Shown here: piece after piece, positions 42,589-52,137 of the stretch | Layout of the letters: every line of letters starts with the position of its first letter | How positions within the stretch are numbered: the stretch's first letter is position 1 | From: Candidatus Onthenecus intestinigallinarum | GTDB taxonomy: Bacteria > Bacillota > Clostridia > Christensenellales > Aristaeellaceae | NCBI GenBank assembly: GCA_018713325.1 | Contig: DVFJ01000015.1 | Coordinates: 1-64,000 of the forward strand | DNA: 64,000 nucleotides | Direction: 5' to 3' | Made by a program: the position numbers and the translations under genes | Notes under the pieces: generated by a model | Told to the model about the DNA's origin: nothing | The model's database searches: none | The model's input: only the letters and a program-made list of their open reading frames with translations

Positions 42589-43556
42589 GGCTGCATCTCC
42601 TTCAATTCATCCAAGTCCGCGCGCACGCGCGCGACAAAGGCCTCCTCCAGCTCCTGCGCGGAGGCATAATCTTCCCAGCGGATCCACCGCACGCGCGCGT
42701 CGGCGCGAAACCAGGTCATCTGCCGCTTGGCATACCGGCGCGACTCGCGCTTGATGAGGCGCACGGCCTCGTCCATGCCGTAGGCGCCGCGCAGCGCAAA
42801 GGCGATCTCCTTATAGCCGATCGCCTGCATCGCGCCCTCGTCCTCCGGCCACAGGCCGCGATCCGTCAGCGCGCGCACCTCGCGCACCAGGCCGGTGGCC
42901 ATCATCTCGTCCACGCGCGCGTCGATGCGCGCATACAGCCGCTCCCGCTCCATCTCCAGGCCGTAGATCAGCGGCGCATACCGCTCGTCCGGCACGCGGT
43001 CGTCCTGGCGCTGCGAGATGGGCTTGCCCGTCACCTCGTAGACCTCCAGCGCGCGCACGACGCGGCGCACGTCGTTTTCGTGCAGCCGGGCGGCGCTGAC
43101 GGGATCGACGGCCGCAAGCATCGCGTGCAGGCGTGCCCGCCCGCCCGGCGCTGCGGCGACGGCATGCAGCCGCTCCCGAATCGCCTCGTCGCCCGTGGCC
43201 TCGCCCAGCGTCATGCGGTAGGTCAGGGCGTTCAGGTACAGCCCCGTGCCGCCCACGAGCACCGGCAGGCGTCCGCGCGACGCGACCTGTTCAATCGCGC
43301 GGGCGGCCTCCTCGCGATAGCGGGAGACGGTGTACGCCTCGCCCGGATCGGCCACGTCCAGCATGTGGTGCGCGACGCCGCCGCGCTCGTCCTGCGTGGG
43401 CTTGGCCGTGCCCACGTCCATGCCGCGGTAGATCTGCATGGAGTCCATGGAGATCACCTCGCCCGGGATCCGTTGGCACAGCGCGACGGACAGCCGCGTC
43501 TTGCCCGAGGCCGTCGGCCCCACAATCGCCACGATGGGCAGGCCCATGCGCCCCAC
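42585..43556 (-). CDS. miaA: tRNA dimethylallyltransferase MiaA
   Basis: Prenylates A37 of tRNAs reading UNN codons. The P-loop is GPTASGKTRLSV near residues 13-24. DSMQIYRGMDVGTAKP and LVGGTGLYLNAL are family signatures. Length is 323 residues. It follows mutL after 5 bp. MiaB, which further modifies the same adenosine, is in the same operon. Confidence 0.97.
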   Translation of the reverse strand: MGRMGLPIVAIVGPTASGKTRLSVALCQRIPGEVISMDSMQIYRGMDVGTAKPTQDERGGVAHHMLDVADPGEAYTVSRYREEAARAIEQVASRGRLPVLVGGTGLYLNALTYRMTLGEATGDEAIRERLHAVAAAPGGRARLHAMLAAVDPVSAARLHENDVRRVVRALEVYEVTGKPISQRQDDRVPDERYAPLIYGLEMERERLYARIDARVDEMMATGLVREVRALTDRGLWPEDEGAMQAIGYKEIAFALRGAYGMDEAVRLIKRESRRYAKRQMTWFRADARVRWIRWEDYASAQELEEAFVARVRADLDELKEMQP

Positions 43557-43561
43557 CTCCG

Positions 43562-45493
43562 TCAGTTGTTGATGCGCCTGAAGCGCTTCTCCAGCTCGCT
43601 GCGCGTCAGGCGCACGACGAGCGGCCGCCCATGCGGGCAGGTCGGGGGCGCGTCCGTCTCCTCCATCTGGCGGATGAGCGAAGCGATCTCCTCCTGCGTG
43701 AGCGCGTCGCCGCCCTTGACCGCGCGCTTGCAGGCCATCTGCAGGATGGCCTCGCGCCTGCGCTCCCGGGTGGCCAGCACGCGCAGCTCGCCCAGGCGGT
43801 CGAGCATCTCGACGAAGGCCGCCCGCGCCTGGGGCTCGCCGAGCACCACGGGCACCGCGCGGATCTGATACGTATCCTCCCCGAACGGCTCAAACGCGAA
43901 GCCGGCCGCCTCGATCTCGGCCCGGTACTGCTCCAGCCGGTCGCGCTCCTGCGGCGTGACGGGCACGACCTGCGCCACGAGCATCTGCTGCGAGCCCGTC
44001 CCCTGGTCCAGCGAGCGCATGAGGCGCTCGTAGAGGATGCGCTCGTGCGCGGCGTGCTGGTCGATCAGCAGGAGCTCCTGCCCCCGCTGTACGATGACAT
44101 ACGTGTCAAACGCCACGCCGATCACGCGCGGCGGCCTTTCGGTCGGAGCGGCGGCCATGTTCTGCTGCTGCGGCGGCGTCTCCGGCTGCACGGGGGCGGC
44201 CTGCGCATCCGGCGCGGTCTCGACCGGCTGGGGAGCCAGGCGCGCGCTCATCGCGGAAAAAGCTCCGACGCCGGGCACGTTGCGCAGGGTATGCGCCCGC
44301 TTTTCCGGGCCGCCAAAATAGGAGGTCACCACGCGCGCAAACGCCGCGGCCTCCCCCTCCGCCGGCTTCACGGGCACAGGTCTGGGCGCCGGTGAGACCG
44401 AGCGGGCGGGCTCCGGCTTGTGTTCCGGCGCCGGCACGACGCGCACGCTCGCCACCGGCTCCGGATCGTTCGAGAGCGTCATCTCGGGCGCCTGGGCAAA
44501 CGCCCCGGTCTCAAACCCGCCGCGCACCGCGGCGAACACGCTGTCATAGACGACGGGTTCGCTGGAAAAGCGCACCTCCAGCTTGTTGGGGTGCACGTTC
44601 ACATCCAGCATGGGGCCGGGCATGGACACGTGCAGCATGCAGATCGGATAATGCCCGACCGTGACCCGCTCGCGGCAGGCGTCCTCCAGCGCCTGTGTGA
44701 GCAGGGCGTTGCGCACGTAGCGTCCGTTGAGGATGAACGTCTGATGCGTGCGGTTGGCGCGCGCCAGCGGGCCGACGCCGACCAGGCCGCGCACGCCCAC
44801 GCCGCCCTCGCCGCGCACGTCGATCAGCTGGCGGGCGACGTCGCGGCCGTATACGCTCAGCGCCGCGGCGCGCAGGTCGCCGTTGCCGGGGCTGGCATAG
44901 ATCTGCCGGTCGTTGTGCGTGAGGCGGATGGCGACCTCGGGGTGGGCGAGGATCATGCGCAGGATCATGTCGGCCACGCGCGCGCCCTCGGTCGCCGGCT
45001 TTTTGAGGAATTTGCGGCGCACAGGCGTGTTGTAGAACAGCTCGCGCGCGACGATCGTCGTGCCCTCCGGACTGGCCGCGTCGGAGATGGACGTGATGAC
45101 GCCGCCCTCGTTGATCACGCGCGTGCCCGACTCGTCGCCGCGCGTGCGCGTGGTCATGGTGACCTTCGAGACCGCGGCGATGGAAGCCAGCGCCTCGCCG
45201 CGAAAGCCCAGCGAGCGCAGGTCGAACAGGTCGTCGGCCCGGGTGATCTTGCTGGTCGCGTTGCGCTCAAAGGCCATGCGCACGTCCTCGCGCCGGATAC
45301 CGCTGCCGTTGTCCGTGACGCGCAGATAGCTGATCCCGCCCTCGCGGATCTCGACCGCGACGGCGCGCGCCCCCGCGTCGATGCTGTTCTCGACCAGCTC
45401 CTTGATCGCTGCGGCCGGGCTCTCCACGACCTCGCCCGCTGCGATCTTGCCGACGATATCGGCGTCCAGCTTGCGAATCGGCCTGTATTCCAT
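43562..45493 (-). CDS. mutL: DNA mismatch repair protein MutL (endonuclease type)
   Basis: GHKL ATPase with ENSIDAGA and DNGSGI near the N-terminus and GFRGEALASI. A variable Pro-rich linker spans about residues 340-440. The C-terminal domain has DQHAAHERILYE, matching the DQHA(X)2E(X)4E nicking motif, plus ACKRAVKGGD and CPHGRPLV for metal binding. It is therefore expected to nick DNA itself, as in bacteria without MutH. Length is 643 residues, in the usual mutS-mutL-miaA order. Confidence 0.97.
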   Translation of the reverse strand: MEYRPIRKLDADIVGKIAAGEVVESPAAAIKELVENSIDAGARAVAVEIREGGISYLRVTDNGSGIRREDVRMAFERNATSKITRADDLFDLRSLGFRGEALASIAAVSKVTMTTRTRGDESGTRVINEGGVITSISDAASPEGTTIVARELFYNTPVRRKFLKKPATEGARVADMILRMILAHPEVAIRLTHNDRQIYASPGNGDLRAAALSVYGRDVARQLIDVRGEGGVGVRGLVGVGPLARANRTHQTFILNGRYVRNALLTQALEDACRERVTVGHYPICMLHVSMPGPMLDVNVHPNKLEVRFSSEPVVYDSVFAAVRGGFETGAFAQAPEMTLSNDPEPVASVRVVPAPEHKPEPARSVSPAPRPVPVKPAEGEAAAFARVVTSYFGGPEKRAHTLRNVPGVGAFSAMSARLAPQPVETAPDAQAAPVQPETPPQQQNMAAAPTERPPRVIGVAFDTYVIVQRGQELLLIDQHAAHERILYERLMRSLDQGTGSQQMLVAQVVPVTPQERDRLEQYRAEIEAAGFAFEPFGEDTYQIRAVPVVLGEPQARAAFVEMLDRLGELRVLATRERRREAILQMACKRAVKGGDALTQEEIASLIRQMEETDAPPTCPHGRPLVVRLTRSELEKRFRRINN

Positions 45494-45530
45494 CGCGCGC
45501 TCCCTTCATGCCGGATGGGCGGTTGTGTCG

Positions 45531-48128
45531 TTACTGGATACGCCGCGCTTCCTCGCGCAGCTTGAAGATCAGGTTCATCGCCTCGATGGGCGTGAGCGCC
45601 ATGACGTCGATGGCCTTGAGCTCCTCGACGATGTCCATCGCGCCGCTGTCAAAGAGCGTCATCTGCGCGGGACCCTCCTGCGGCTTTTCGCCGATGATGT
45701 TCTGGCCAATGCTCAGCTGGTTCTTGTCGCGCGTCTCCAGCCGGGCGAGGATCTCGTGCGCACGCAGGAGGACCGGGCGCGGAATGCCCGCCAGGCGCGC
45801 GACGTGGATGCCGAAGCTCTTGTCCGCGCCGCCGGGGACGATCTTGCGCAGGAAGATGACGTCCTCGCCGTGTTCCTTGACCGCGATGCGGAAATTCACC
45901 ACGCCGGGCATGTGCCCCTCCAGCTCGCTGAGCTCGTGGTAGTGCGTGGCAAACAGCGTCTTGGCGCCGAGGATCTTTTTGTCGGCCATGTATTCGACAA
46001 CCGCCCAGGCGATGCTCAGCCCGTCGAACGTGCTCGTGCCGCGACCGATCTCATCCAGCACGATCAGCGAGCGGGCGGTGGCGTTCATCAGGATGTGGGC
46101 CAGCTCGCTCATCTCGACCATGAACGTAGACTGGCCGCTGGCCAGGTCGTCCGACGCGCCCACGCGCGTGAAGATGCGATCCGTCAGCGCGATGCGCGCC
46201 GCGCGCGCGGGCACGAAGCTGCCCATGTGCGCCATGAGCGTGATGAGCGCGACCTGGCGCATGTACGTGCTCTTGCCGGCCATGTTCGGGCCGGTGATGA
46301 TGAGCATGCGGTTGGCGTCCGCGTCCATGTGCGTGTCGTTGGGCACGAACTGGCCGCCCTCCATGTTCTGCTCGACGACGGGATGACGGCCGTCCTCGAT
46401 GTCGATGGCCCCGTCGTCCGTGATCTCGGGGCGCGCGTAGCCGTACTCGACCGCGGCCAGCGCGAGCGAGAGCAGCGCGTCGAGCGTCTTGAGCGCCTGC
46501 GCGGTGGCCTGCAGGCGGCCGATGTGCTCCGACAGGCGATCACGGATAGCGGCAAAGAGCTGCTGCTCCAGGCGCAGCGCGCGCTCCTGCGCGCCGAGGA
46601 TCTGCTCCTCGAGCTCGTGCAACTCCGGCGTGACGTAGCGCTCGCTGTTGGCCAGCGTCTGTTTGCGCGTGTAGCGGTACGGCACCTGCGCGTAGTTGGA
46701 CTTTGTGACCTCGATGTAGTAGCCGAACACCTTGTTGTAGCGGATGCGCAGGTTCTTGATGCCCGTCTCCTCGCGCTCCTTGGCCTCCAGCTCGGCCACC
46801 CACTGCACGCCCTCCTTGGACGCGCGGCGCAGCCTGTCCAGTTCCTCGTTGTAGCCCTCGCGGATGATGTTGCCCTCGGAGATCAGCAGCGGCGCGTCCG
46901 GATTGATCGCGCACAACAGCAGATCGCGCACATCCTCGACGGGATCGAGCTGCTCGAGCAGCTCGCGCAGCATCGCGCTGCTACTCTCCTCAATGAGCGC
47001 GCGCACCTGCGGGATGCGCGACAGCGATGCGCCCAGCGCCAGGCAGTCGCGCGCGTTGATGCTCCTGTAGGAGACGCGGCTGAGCAGGCGCTCCACGTCG
47101 TACACGCCGCGCAATTCCTCAAAGAGCGACTGCGCCATCATCGGGTCGTCCTTGAGCTCGGCGACGGCGTCGAGCCTACGCTCGATGTCGTCCCGCACGC
47201 ACAGCGGCTGTTCGATCCACGCGCGCAGCGTGCGCCCGCCCATGGAGGTGGCGGTCTTGTCCAGCAGCGCCAGCAGCGACCCCTTGCGCTCGCCGCGCAG
47301 GGACTCCGTCAGCTCCAGGTTGCGCCGGGCCGTGCGGTCCAGCGCCATGTACTGCTCGCGGCGGTACAGGCGCAGGGTGGCGATGTGCTCCAGGGCGTTC
47401 TTCTGCGTATCGCCCAGGTAGCGCATCAGCGCGCCCGCGGCGCGCGCAGCCATCTTCAGGTCGCGCAGGCCGAACACGTCCAGCGAGGCGACGTGAAAGT
47501 GATGAAGCAGCGCCTCCTTGGCGCTGCTCAGGCGAAACGCCCCCTGCGCATACGGCGAGACGGGCACCTGCGCGCCCAGGGAGTCCGCCAGCGCCATGGC
47601 GCCCTCGTCGGCGATGATCTCGCGCGGGGCGATGCGCGCCAGCTCGTCCGCCAGGCGCGAGGCGTCGGACTCATAGGTGAAGAACTCGCCCGTGGACACA
47701 TCCGCAAAGGCGACGCCCGCGCGCTTGCCGTCGGCGCACAGCGCGAGGATGTAGCTGTTTCTGCGCTCGCTGAGCATCGACTGCTCGACGACCGTTCCGG
47801 GCGTCACGATGCGGATGACGTCGCGCTTGACCAGCCCCTTGCACAGCGCCGGGTCCTCCAGCTGCTCGCAGATGGCGACCTTGTGCCCCAGCCCGATGAG
47901 CCGGTTGATGTACGTCTCCGCCGCGTGGTAGGGCACGCCGCACATGGGCGCGCGCTCCTGCAGGCCGCAGTCCTTGCCCGTGAGCGTCAGCTCCAGCTCG
48001 CGCGATACGGTGATCGCGTCGTCGAAGAACATCTCGTAGAAGTCGCCCAGCCGGAAGAAGAGAATCATGCCGGGGTAGCGTTCCTTGATGTCCAGATACT
48101 GCTGCATCATCGGTGTGACGTTTGCCAT
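45531..48128 (-). CDS. mutS: DNA mismatch repair protein MutS
   Basis: Mismatch recognition ATPase of 865 residues. The N-terminal mismatch-binding segment contains FFRLGDFYEMFFDDA, the Phe-x-Glu region. Walker A is GPNMAGKSTYMRQ, followed by DEIGRGTSTFDG. Gene order and length are standard. It follows the ylbF gene after about 42 bp. Confidence 0.97.
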   Translation of the reverse strand: MANVTPMMQQYLDIKERYPGMILFFRLGDFYEMFFDDAITVSRELELTLTGKDCGLQERAPMCGVPYHAAETYINRLIGLGHKVAICEQLEDPALCKGLVKRDVIRIVTPGTVVEQSMLSERRNSYILALCADGKRAGVAFADVSTGEFFTYESDASRLADELARIAPREIIADEGAMALADSLGAQVPVSPYAQGAFRLSSAKEALLHHFHVASLDVFGLRDLKMAARAAGALMRYLGDTQKNALEHIATLRLYRREQYMALDRTARRNLELTESLRGERKGSLLALLDKTATSMGGRTLRAWIEQPLCVRDDIERRLDAVAELKDDPMMAQSLFEELRGVYDVERLLSRVSYRSINARDCLALGASLSRIPQVRALIEESSSAMLRELLEQLDPVEDVRDLLLCAINPDAPLLISEGNIIREGYNEELDRLRRASKEGVQWVAELEAKEREETGIKNLRIRYNKVFGYYIEVTKSNYAQVPYRYTRKQTLANSERYVTPELHELEEQILGAQERALRLEQQLFAAIRDRLSEHIGRLQATAQALKTLDALLSLALAAVEYGYARPEITDDGAIDIEDGRHPVVEQNMEGGQFVPNDTHMDADANRMLIITGPNMAGKSTYMRQVALITLMAHMGSFVPARAARIALTDRIFTRVGASDDLASGQSTFMVEMSELAHILMNATARSLIVLDEIGRGTSTFDGLSIAWAVVEYMADKKILGAKTLFATHYHELSELEGHMPGVVNFRIAVKEHGEDVIFLRKIVPGGADKSFGIHVARLAGIPRPVLLRAHEILARLETRDKNQLSIGQNIIGEKPQEGPAQMTLFDSGAMDIVEELKAIDVMALTPIEAMNLIFKLREEARRIQ

Positions 48129-48170
48129 GTTATCCTCCGCATGTCAGGCCCGCGCGGGCGGGCGCCGGGC

Positions 48171-48563
48171 TCAGTGGCAGCCGGAGCACCCGTCGCAGCA
48201 GCCGCTGCAGCCGCCCTCTTCCGTCTCGCCCGACACCATGAACTGCAGCACCTGGTTGACCTGGCTCATCATCGCGGAGAAGACGCCGCGCGCCTCGCCC
48301 ATGCGCACGACCGCGTCCATGGCGTTGAGCTTTTCCTGAGCGTCCTTCATCTGCTCGCTGTGGTCGGCCAGTGCGGCGTGGTCGGGCACCTCCTTGGCCA
48401 GCTCCGCCTCCACGCCCTGCTTGTGCTCCAGGTAGCGCGTCATCTGCTCGGCCACCTCGGGCAGCGCCATGGCCGCATCCTCCATGGCGCGCATGTTCTG
48501 AAACTCCGCCGACTCCACGATCGCCTGGCCCAGCGCACGGGCCTTTTCAAATACCTCGTTCAT
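48171..48563 (-). CDS. YlbF-family protein with cysteine-rich tail
   Basis: 130-residue helical protein of the YlbF/YmcA family. In Bacillus, YlbF, YmcA and YaaT form an Fe-S-containing complex that influences RNase Y, competence, biofilm and sporulation. Residues 1-112 match the family. The C-terminus carries five cysteines in 11 residues (C119, C122, C123, C126, C129) ending in His, a likely metal or Fe-S site. It lies between miaB and mutS. Confidence 0.88.
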   Translation of the reverse strand: MNEVFEKARALGQAIVESAEFQNMRAMEDAAMALPEVAEQMTRYLEHKQGVEAELAKEVPDHAALADHSEQMKDAQEKLNAMDAVVRMGEARGVFSAMMSQVNQVLQFMVSGETEEGGCSGCCDGCSGCH

Positions 48564-48615
48564 TGTGATTGCCTCCTCGTTTTTTGTATGTCATGTGTGC
48601 ATCGGTTTACAGGAT

Positions 48616-50037
48616 TTACAGGATCTCGCCGTCGCACAGCTCGCCGCGCAGCGTGCTCTCGCCCGCGGAGCTGACGCGCACGGGCACGATCTTGCCCACG
48701 AGCGAACGCTCGCCCGGGAAGTTGACCGTGACGCCGTACTCGTCCTTGCCGGCCAGCTGCCGCGCATCGCGCCGGGACGCGCCGTCCACCAGCACGCGAT
48801 GGACGCTGCCGACCATCGCCTGCAGGCGGGTTCGCGTATTCTCCTTTTGCAGGGCGATGAGTTCCTCGATCCGCCGGGTGGCGGTCGCCTCGTCGATGCG
48901 CCCGTCCATGGATGCGGCGCGCGTCCCTTCCCGCGGCGAAAAGATGAACGTGAACGCCGCGTCGTAGCCGACCTCGCGCACGAGCGAGCAGGTCTGCTGA
49001 AAGTCCTCCTCCGTCTCGCCCGGATAGGCGACGATCAGGTCCGTCGTCAGCGCAATGTCGGGGATGCGCTCGCGCAGACGGCGCACGCGCTCCAGGTACT
49101 GCGCGCGCGTATAGCGGCGGTTCATCGAGGCGAGCACGCGGTCGCTGCCCGACTGCACGGGCAGGTGCAGCGCGTGGCAGATGTGCCTTGCGCCGGCCAT
49201 GACCTCGATCAGTTCGTCGGACAGGTCCTTGGGATGGCTCGTCATGAAGCGGATGCGGTCGATGCCGACCTCGTCCAGCGCCCGCAGCAGTTGCGGGAAC
49301 GTCATGCCGTCCTGCAGGTCGTTGCCGTAGGAGTTGACGTTCTGCCCCAGCAGCATGATCTCGCGCACGCCGTCCGCCTTGAGCGCGCGCGCCTCCTGCA
49401 GGATCGCCTCGGCGCTGCGCGAGCGCTCCCGCCCACGCACATAGGGCACGATGCAGTACGAGCAGAAGTTGTTGCAGCCGTACATGATCGTGATGTAGGC
49501 GTGCGTGGGGCTCTGGCGGCACACGGGCAGGTCTTCGGGGATGTGCCCCTCGTCGTCCTGCACGACCTCCACGACGCGCCGGCGCGTGGTCAGCGCCTGC
49601 GCCATGAGTTCCGGAAAGCGGTACAGGTTGTGCGTGCCCAGCGCGATATCGACGAACGGATACTGGCGCAGTAGCCTCTCGGCCATGCCGGGGCGCTGCA
49701 CCATGCAGCCGCACACGCCGATCATCCGCTCCGGCCGCTCTTTTTTGAGTTCCTTGAGCCATGTCACATTGCCCAGCGCGCGGCGCTCGGCGTTGTCGCG
49801 GATGCAGCAGGTGTTGAACAGCACGAAGTCCGCATCCTCGCGCCGCTCGACCGGCTCCATGCCCATCTCGCGCAGCATGCCCGCGAGCGTCTCGCTGTCG
49901 TGCTCGTTCATCTGGCACCCGTAGGTGACGATGCAGTATGTCCGGGGCCGGCCCGGCATCTGCGCGATCTCGCGCATCCGTTCGCGCTGGCGTTCGATCT
50001 CCTCGCGCGCCACCAGCGCAGGCTGTGTTCTTCTCAT
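48616..50037 (-). CDS. miaB: tRNA-2-methylthio-N6-dimethylallyladenosine synthase MiaB
   Basis: Radical SAM methylthiotransferase adding a methylthio group to i6A37 made by MiaA. The N-terminal UPF0004 domain has cysteines at TYGCQMNEHDSE, NTCCIRDNAE and GVCGCM. The radical SAM motif is CNNFCSYC. A C-terminal TRAM domain follows. Length is 473 residues. It sits in the same operon as miaA. Confidence 0.96.
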   Translation of the reverse strand: MRRTQPALVAREEIERQRERMREIAQMPGRPRTYCIVTYGCQMNEHDSETLAGMLREMGMEPVERREDADFVLFNTCCIRDNAERRALGNVTWLKELKKERPERMIGVCGCMVQRPGMAERLLRQYPFVDIALGTHNLYRFPELMAQALTTRRRVVEVVQDDEGHIPEDLPVCRQSPTHAYITIMYGCNNFCSYCIVPYVRGRERSRSAEAILQEARALKADGVREIMLLGQNVNSYGNDLQDGMTFPQLLRALDEVGIDRIRFMTSHPKDLSDELIEVMAGARHICHALHLPVQSGSDRVLASMNRRYTRAQYLERVRRLRERIPDIALTTDLIVAYPGETEEDFQQTCSLVREVGYDAAFTFIFSPREGTRAASMDGRIDEATATRRIEELIALQKENTRTRLQAMVGSVHRVLVDGASRRDARQLAGKDEYGVTVNFPGERSLVGKIVPVRVSSAGESTLRGELCDGEIL

Positions 50038-50041
50038 TTCC

Positions 50042-51460
50042 TCATTCCTTCCGGTTCAGGCTTGGCAGCGGGATCGCCTCCGCGGGCAGCGCCTCGCCCG
50101 TGCAAAGCGCCGTCAGTGCGAACGTCCCGGGCCGCATCCTTGCGTCTGCAAGCGCATAGACCGCGCAGCCCGCCGGCGCATGCAGGGCGCACAGCGCCTC
50201 CTGCGCAGACGGATGCACGCGCACCAGCAGCGCCGCCTCGCTGCCGCCGGCCGCGCGACGTCTCGCCTGCAGCAGCGCGCGCCGCGCGGTCTCCTCCACG
50301 CCGGGCACGCGCCCGCTCCCGCCGCATACGGGGCATGGACGCTCCAGCTGCTCGTGCAGCGGGCTGGCCAGGCGCTTGCGCGTCAGCTCCACGAGCCCCA
50401 GCGGGGTCATATCCACAATATGGACCTTCGCGCGGTCGGCCGCGGCCGCCTCGCGCAGGGCCTCCAGCAGGGCCGCATTGTGCGCCCCGTCCTTCATGTC
50501 GATGAAGTCGATGACGACGATGCCGCCGATGTCGCGCAGGCGCAGCTGCCGGACCGCCTCGCGCGCGGCCTCGAGGTTGACCTTCAGCGCGGTCTCCTCC
50601 AGATCCGTCCGGCCCGTGCACTTGCCGGAGTTGACGTCGATGACCGTCAGCGCCTCGCAGCAGTCGATCACCAGGTATCCGCCGCAGTCGAGCCACACGC
50701 GCCGCTCCAGCGCACGCTCCAGCTTTTGCTCGATGCCCGCCAGGTCAAACAGCGGCATGCCGTCCGCCACGCGCTGCACGACGCCTTCGGGCACCCATGC
50801 GGGCAGCGCCTGCGCCGCGCCCTGCACGCACACGCGGACCGTCTCAGGCGTGAGCAGATCCCGCAGCATGCGCGAAAAGAGGCCCTCCTCCTGCCAGACG
50901 AGTCCCGGCGCGCCGCGCATCGCATACGCGCGCTCGATCTCCCGCCAGCGCTGCGCGAGCAGGCGCGCCTCCTCTTCAATCTCCCGCGCATCCGCCTGCG
51001 CCGCCTGCGTGCGCAGCACCAGCGCGCAGCCCTCGGGGCACGCGTCGCGGCACGATTCCAACAACCGCGCGCGCTCCGCCTCGGGCAGCTTGCGCGACAC
51101 GCGCACGCCCGCTTCGCCGGGGCTGAGCACGCACAATCGCCCGGGCAGCGCGATGCGCCGCGTCAGGCGCAGGCCCTTCGTGCCGCCGGGCGGATCGGCC
51201 TCCACCTGCACGAGCAGCTCGTCGCCCGCGCGCACCTCGCCAGCATGCACGGGCAGGAACGCATTCTTCTCCAGGCCCACATCCACAAACGCCGCCTGCA
51301 TGCCCGAAAGCACGCGCTGCACGCGCCCCTTGTAGATGCTGCCCGTCTGCTTGCGCTCGCCCGCGCGCTCCTGGGCGTACTCGCACAGCAGGCCGTCCTC
51401 CACCGCCGCCAGACGCGACAGGTCCGGCCCGAGCTCCAGATAGAGTTCCCGCCGCATCAC
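50042..51460 (-). CDS. rng: Ribonuclease E/G family protein
   Basis: Endoribonuclease of 472 residues with an N-terminal S1 domain (SIYKGRVQRVLSGMQAAFVD), the catalytic core DVNSGKCTG and IVVIDFIDMK with metal-binding aspartates, and a zinc-link-like CPVCGG near the C-terminus. It lacks the long RNase E scaffold. It overlaps the DUF2344 gene by 4 bp, in the conserved order radical SAM-DUF2344-rng. Confidence 0.93.
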   Translation of the reverse strand: MMRRELYLELGPDLSRLAAVEDGLLCEYAQERAGERKQTGSIYKGRVQRVLSGMQAAFVDVGLEKNAFLPVHAGEVRAGDELLVQVEADPPGGTKGLRLTRRIALPGRLCVLSPGEAGVRVSRKLPEAERARLLESCRDACPEGCALVLRTQAAQADAREIEEEARLLAQRWREIERAYAMRGAPGLVWQEEGLFSRMLRDLLTPETVRVCVQGAAQALPAWVPEGVVQRVADGMPLFDLAGIEQKLERALERRVWLDCGGYLVIDCCEALTVIDVNSGKCTGRTDLEETALKVNLEAAREAVRQLRLRDIGGIVVIDFIDMKDGAHNAALLEALREAAAADRAKVHIVDMTPLGLVELTRKRLASPLHEQLERPCPVCGGSGRVPGVEETARRALLQARRRAAGGSEAALLVRVHPSAQEALCALHAPAGCAVYALADARMRPGTFALTALCTGEALPAEAIPLPSLNRKE

Positions 51461-52137
51461 AGGTCGATCAGCGGGACGGCCTGCCCATCCCGCACGCCGT
51501 ACAGCCCCGTGCGGTGGACGCGAACCGCATCGGCCTGCGCGTCCGCAAAGCGCTCCAGCGCGCCGACAAGCACGTCGGGCTTGAGGGTGGCGGCTTCCTC
51601 AAACGACACGCGCGCCTTGAGCAGCGCCTCGTTCTGCGTGCGCTGCACGACGCGCAGTTCATGGATCATGGGGCGGATGTCGACCAGCTTTTCGCCGCTC
51701 TTCGTCCTGCGGATGGCCATGACGGACGTCTGCTGCAAAAACGCCTCCAGGCTGTCCGCAATGCGCGGCGCGCCTTCACCCTCCAGGCGGATGTCATACG
51801 ACGCCTGCTTGAGCATGCCCATCAGCGCCGGATGGCGGTCGTCCGCCGGGACGACGCGCGACGCGCGCAGCGCCGGCGGCAGCACGCGGTTCATCCGCTC
51901 GAGGCACTCATCTGCGGGCACATCGCGCGTGAGCAGCACGTCCAGGATCTCATGGTCACCCGAAATGCCCACCGACAGCGCCGACGCAAACGACATGACG
52001 ACGTGCGGACTGAATCCCTTTGAATAGGCGATGGGCAGGCCGCTGCGGCGCAGCGCGCGCTGCATGGTGCGCTGCAGGTCGAGCAGGCCCAGGTGGCGCA
52101 CGCTCTGCGCCTTCTGAAACTGAAGAAACATCCTCAC
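51457..52137 (-). CDS. TIGR03936/DUF2344 family protein
   Basis: 226-residue protein of the DUF2344 family, found beside or fused to TIGR03960-type radical SAM proteins. The opening MRMFLQFQKAQSVRHLGLLD and SKGFSPHVVMSFASALSVGI are characteristic. Overlaps of 4 bp on both sides imply coupled translation with the radical SAM protein and RNase G. Function is not established; action with the radical SAM partner is inferred. Confidence 0.88.
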   Translation of the reverse strand: MRMFLQFQKAQSVRHLGLLDLQRTMQRALRRSGLPIAYSKGFSPHVVMSFASALSVGISGDHEILDVLLTRDVPADECLERMNRVLPPALRASRVVPADDRHPALMGMLKQASYDIRLEGEGAPRIADSLEAFLQQTSVMAIRRTKSGEKLVDIRPMIHELRVVQRTQNEALLKARVSFEEAATLKPDVLVGALERFADAQADAVRVHRTGLYGVRDGQAVPLIDL

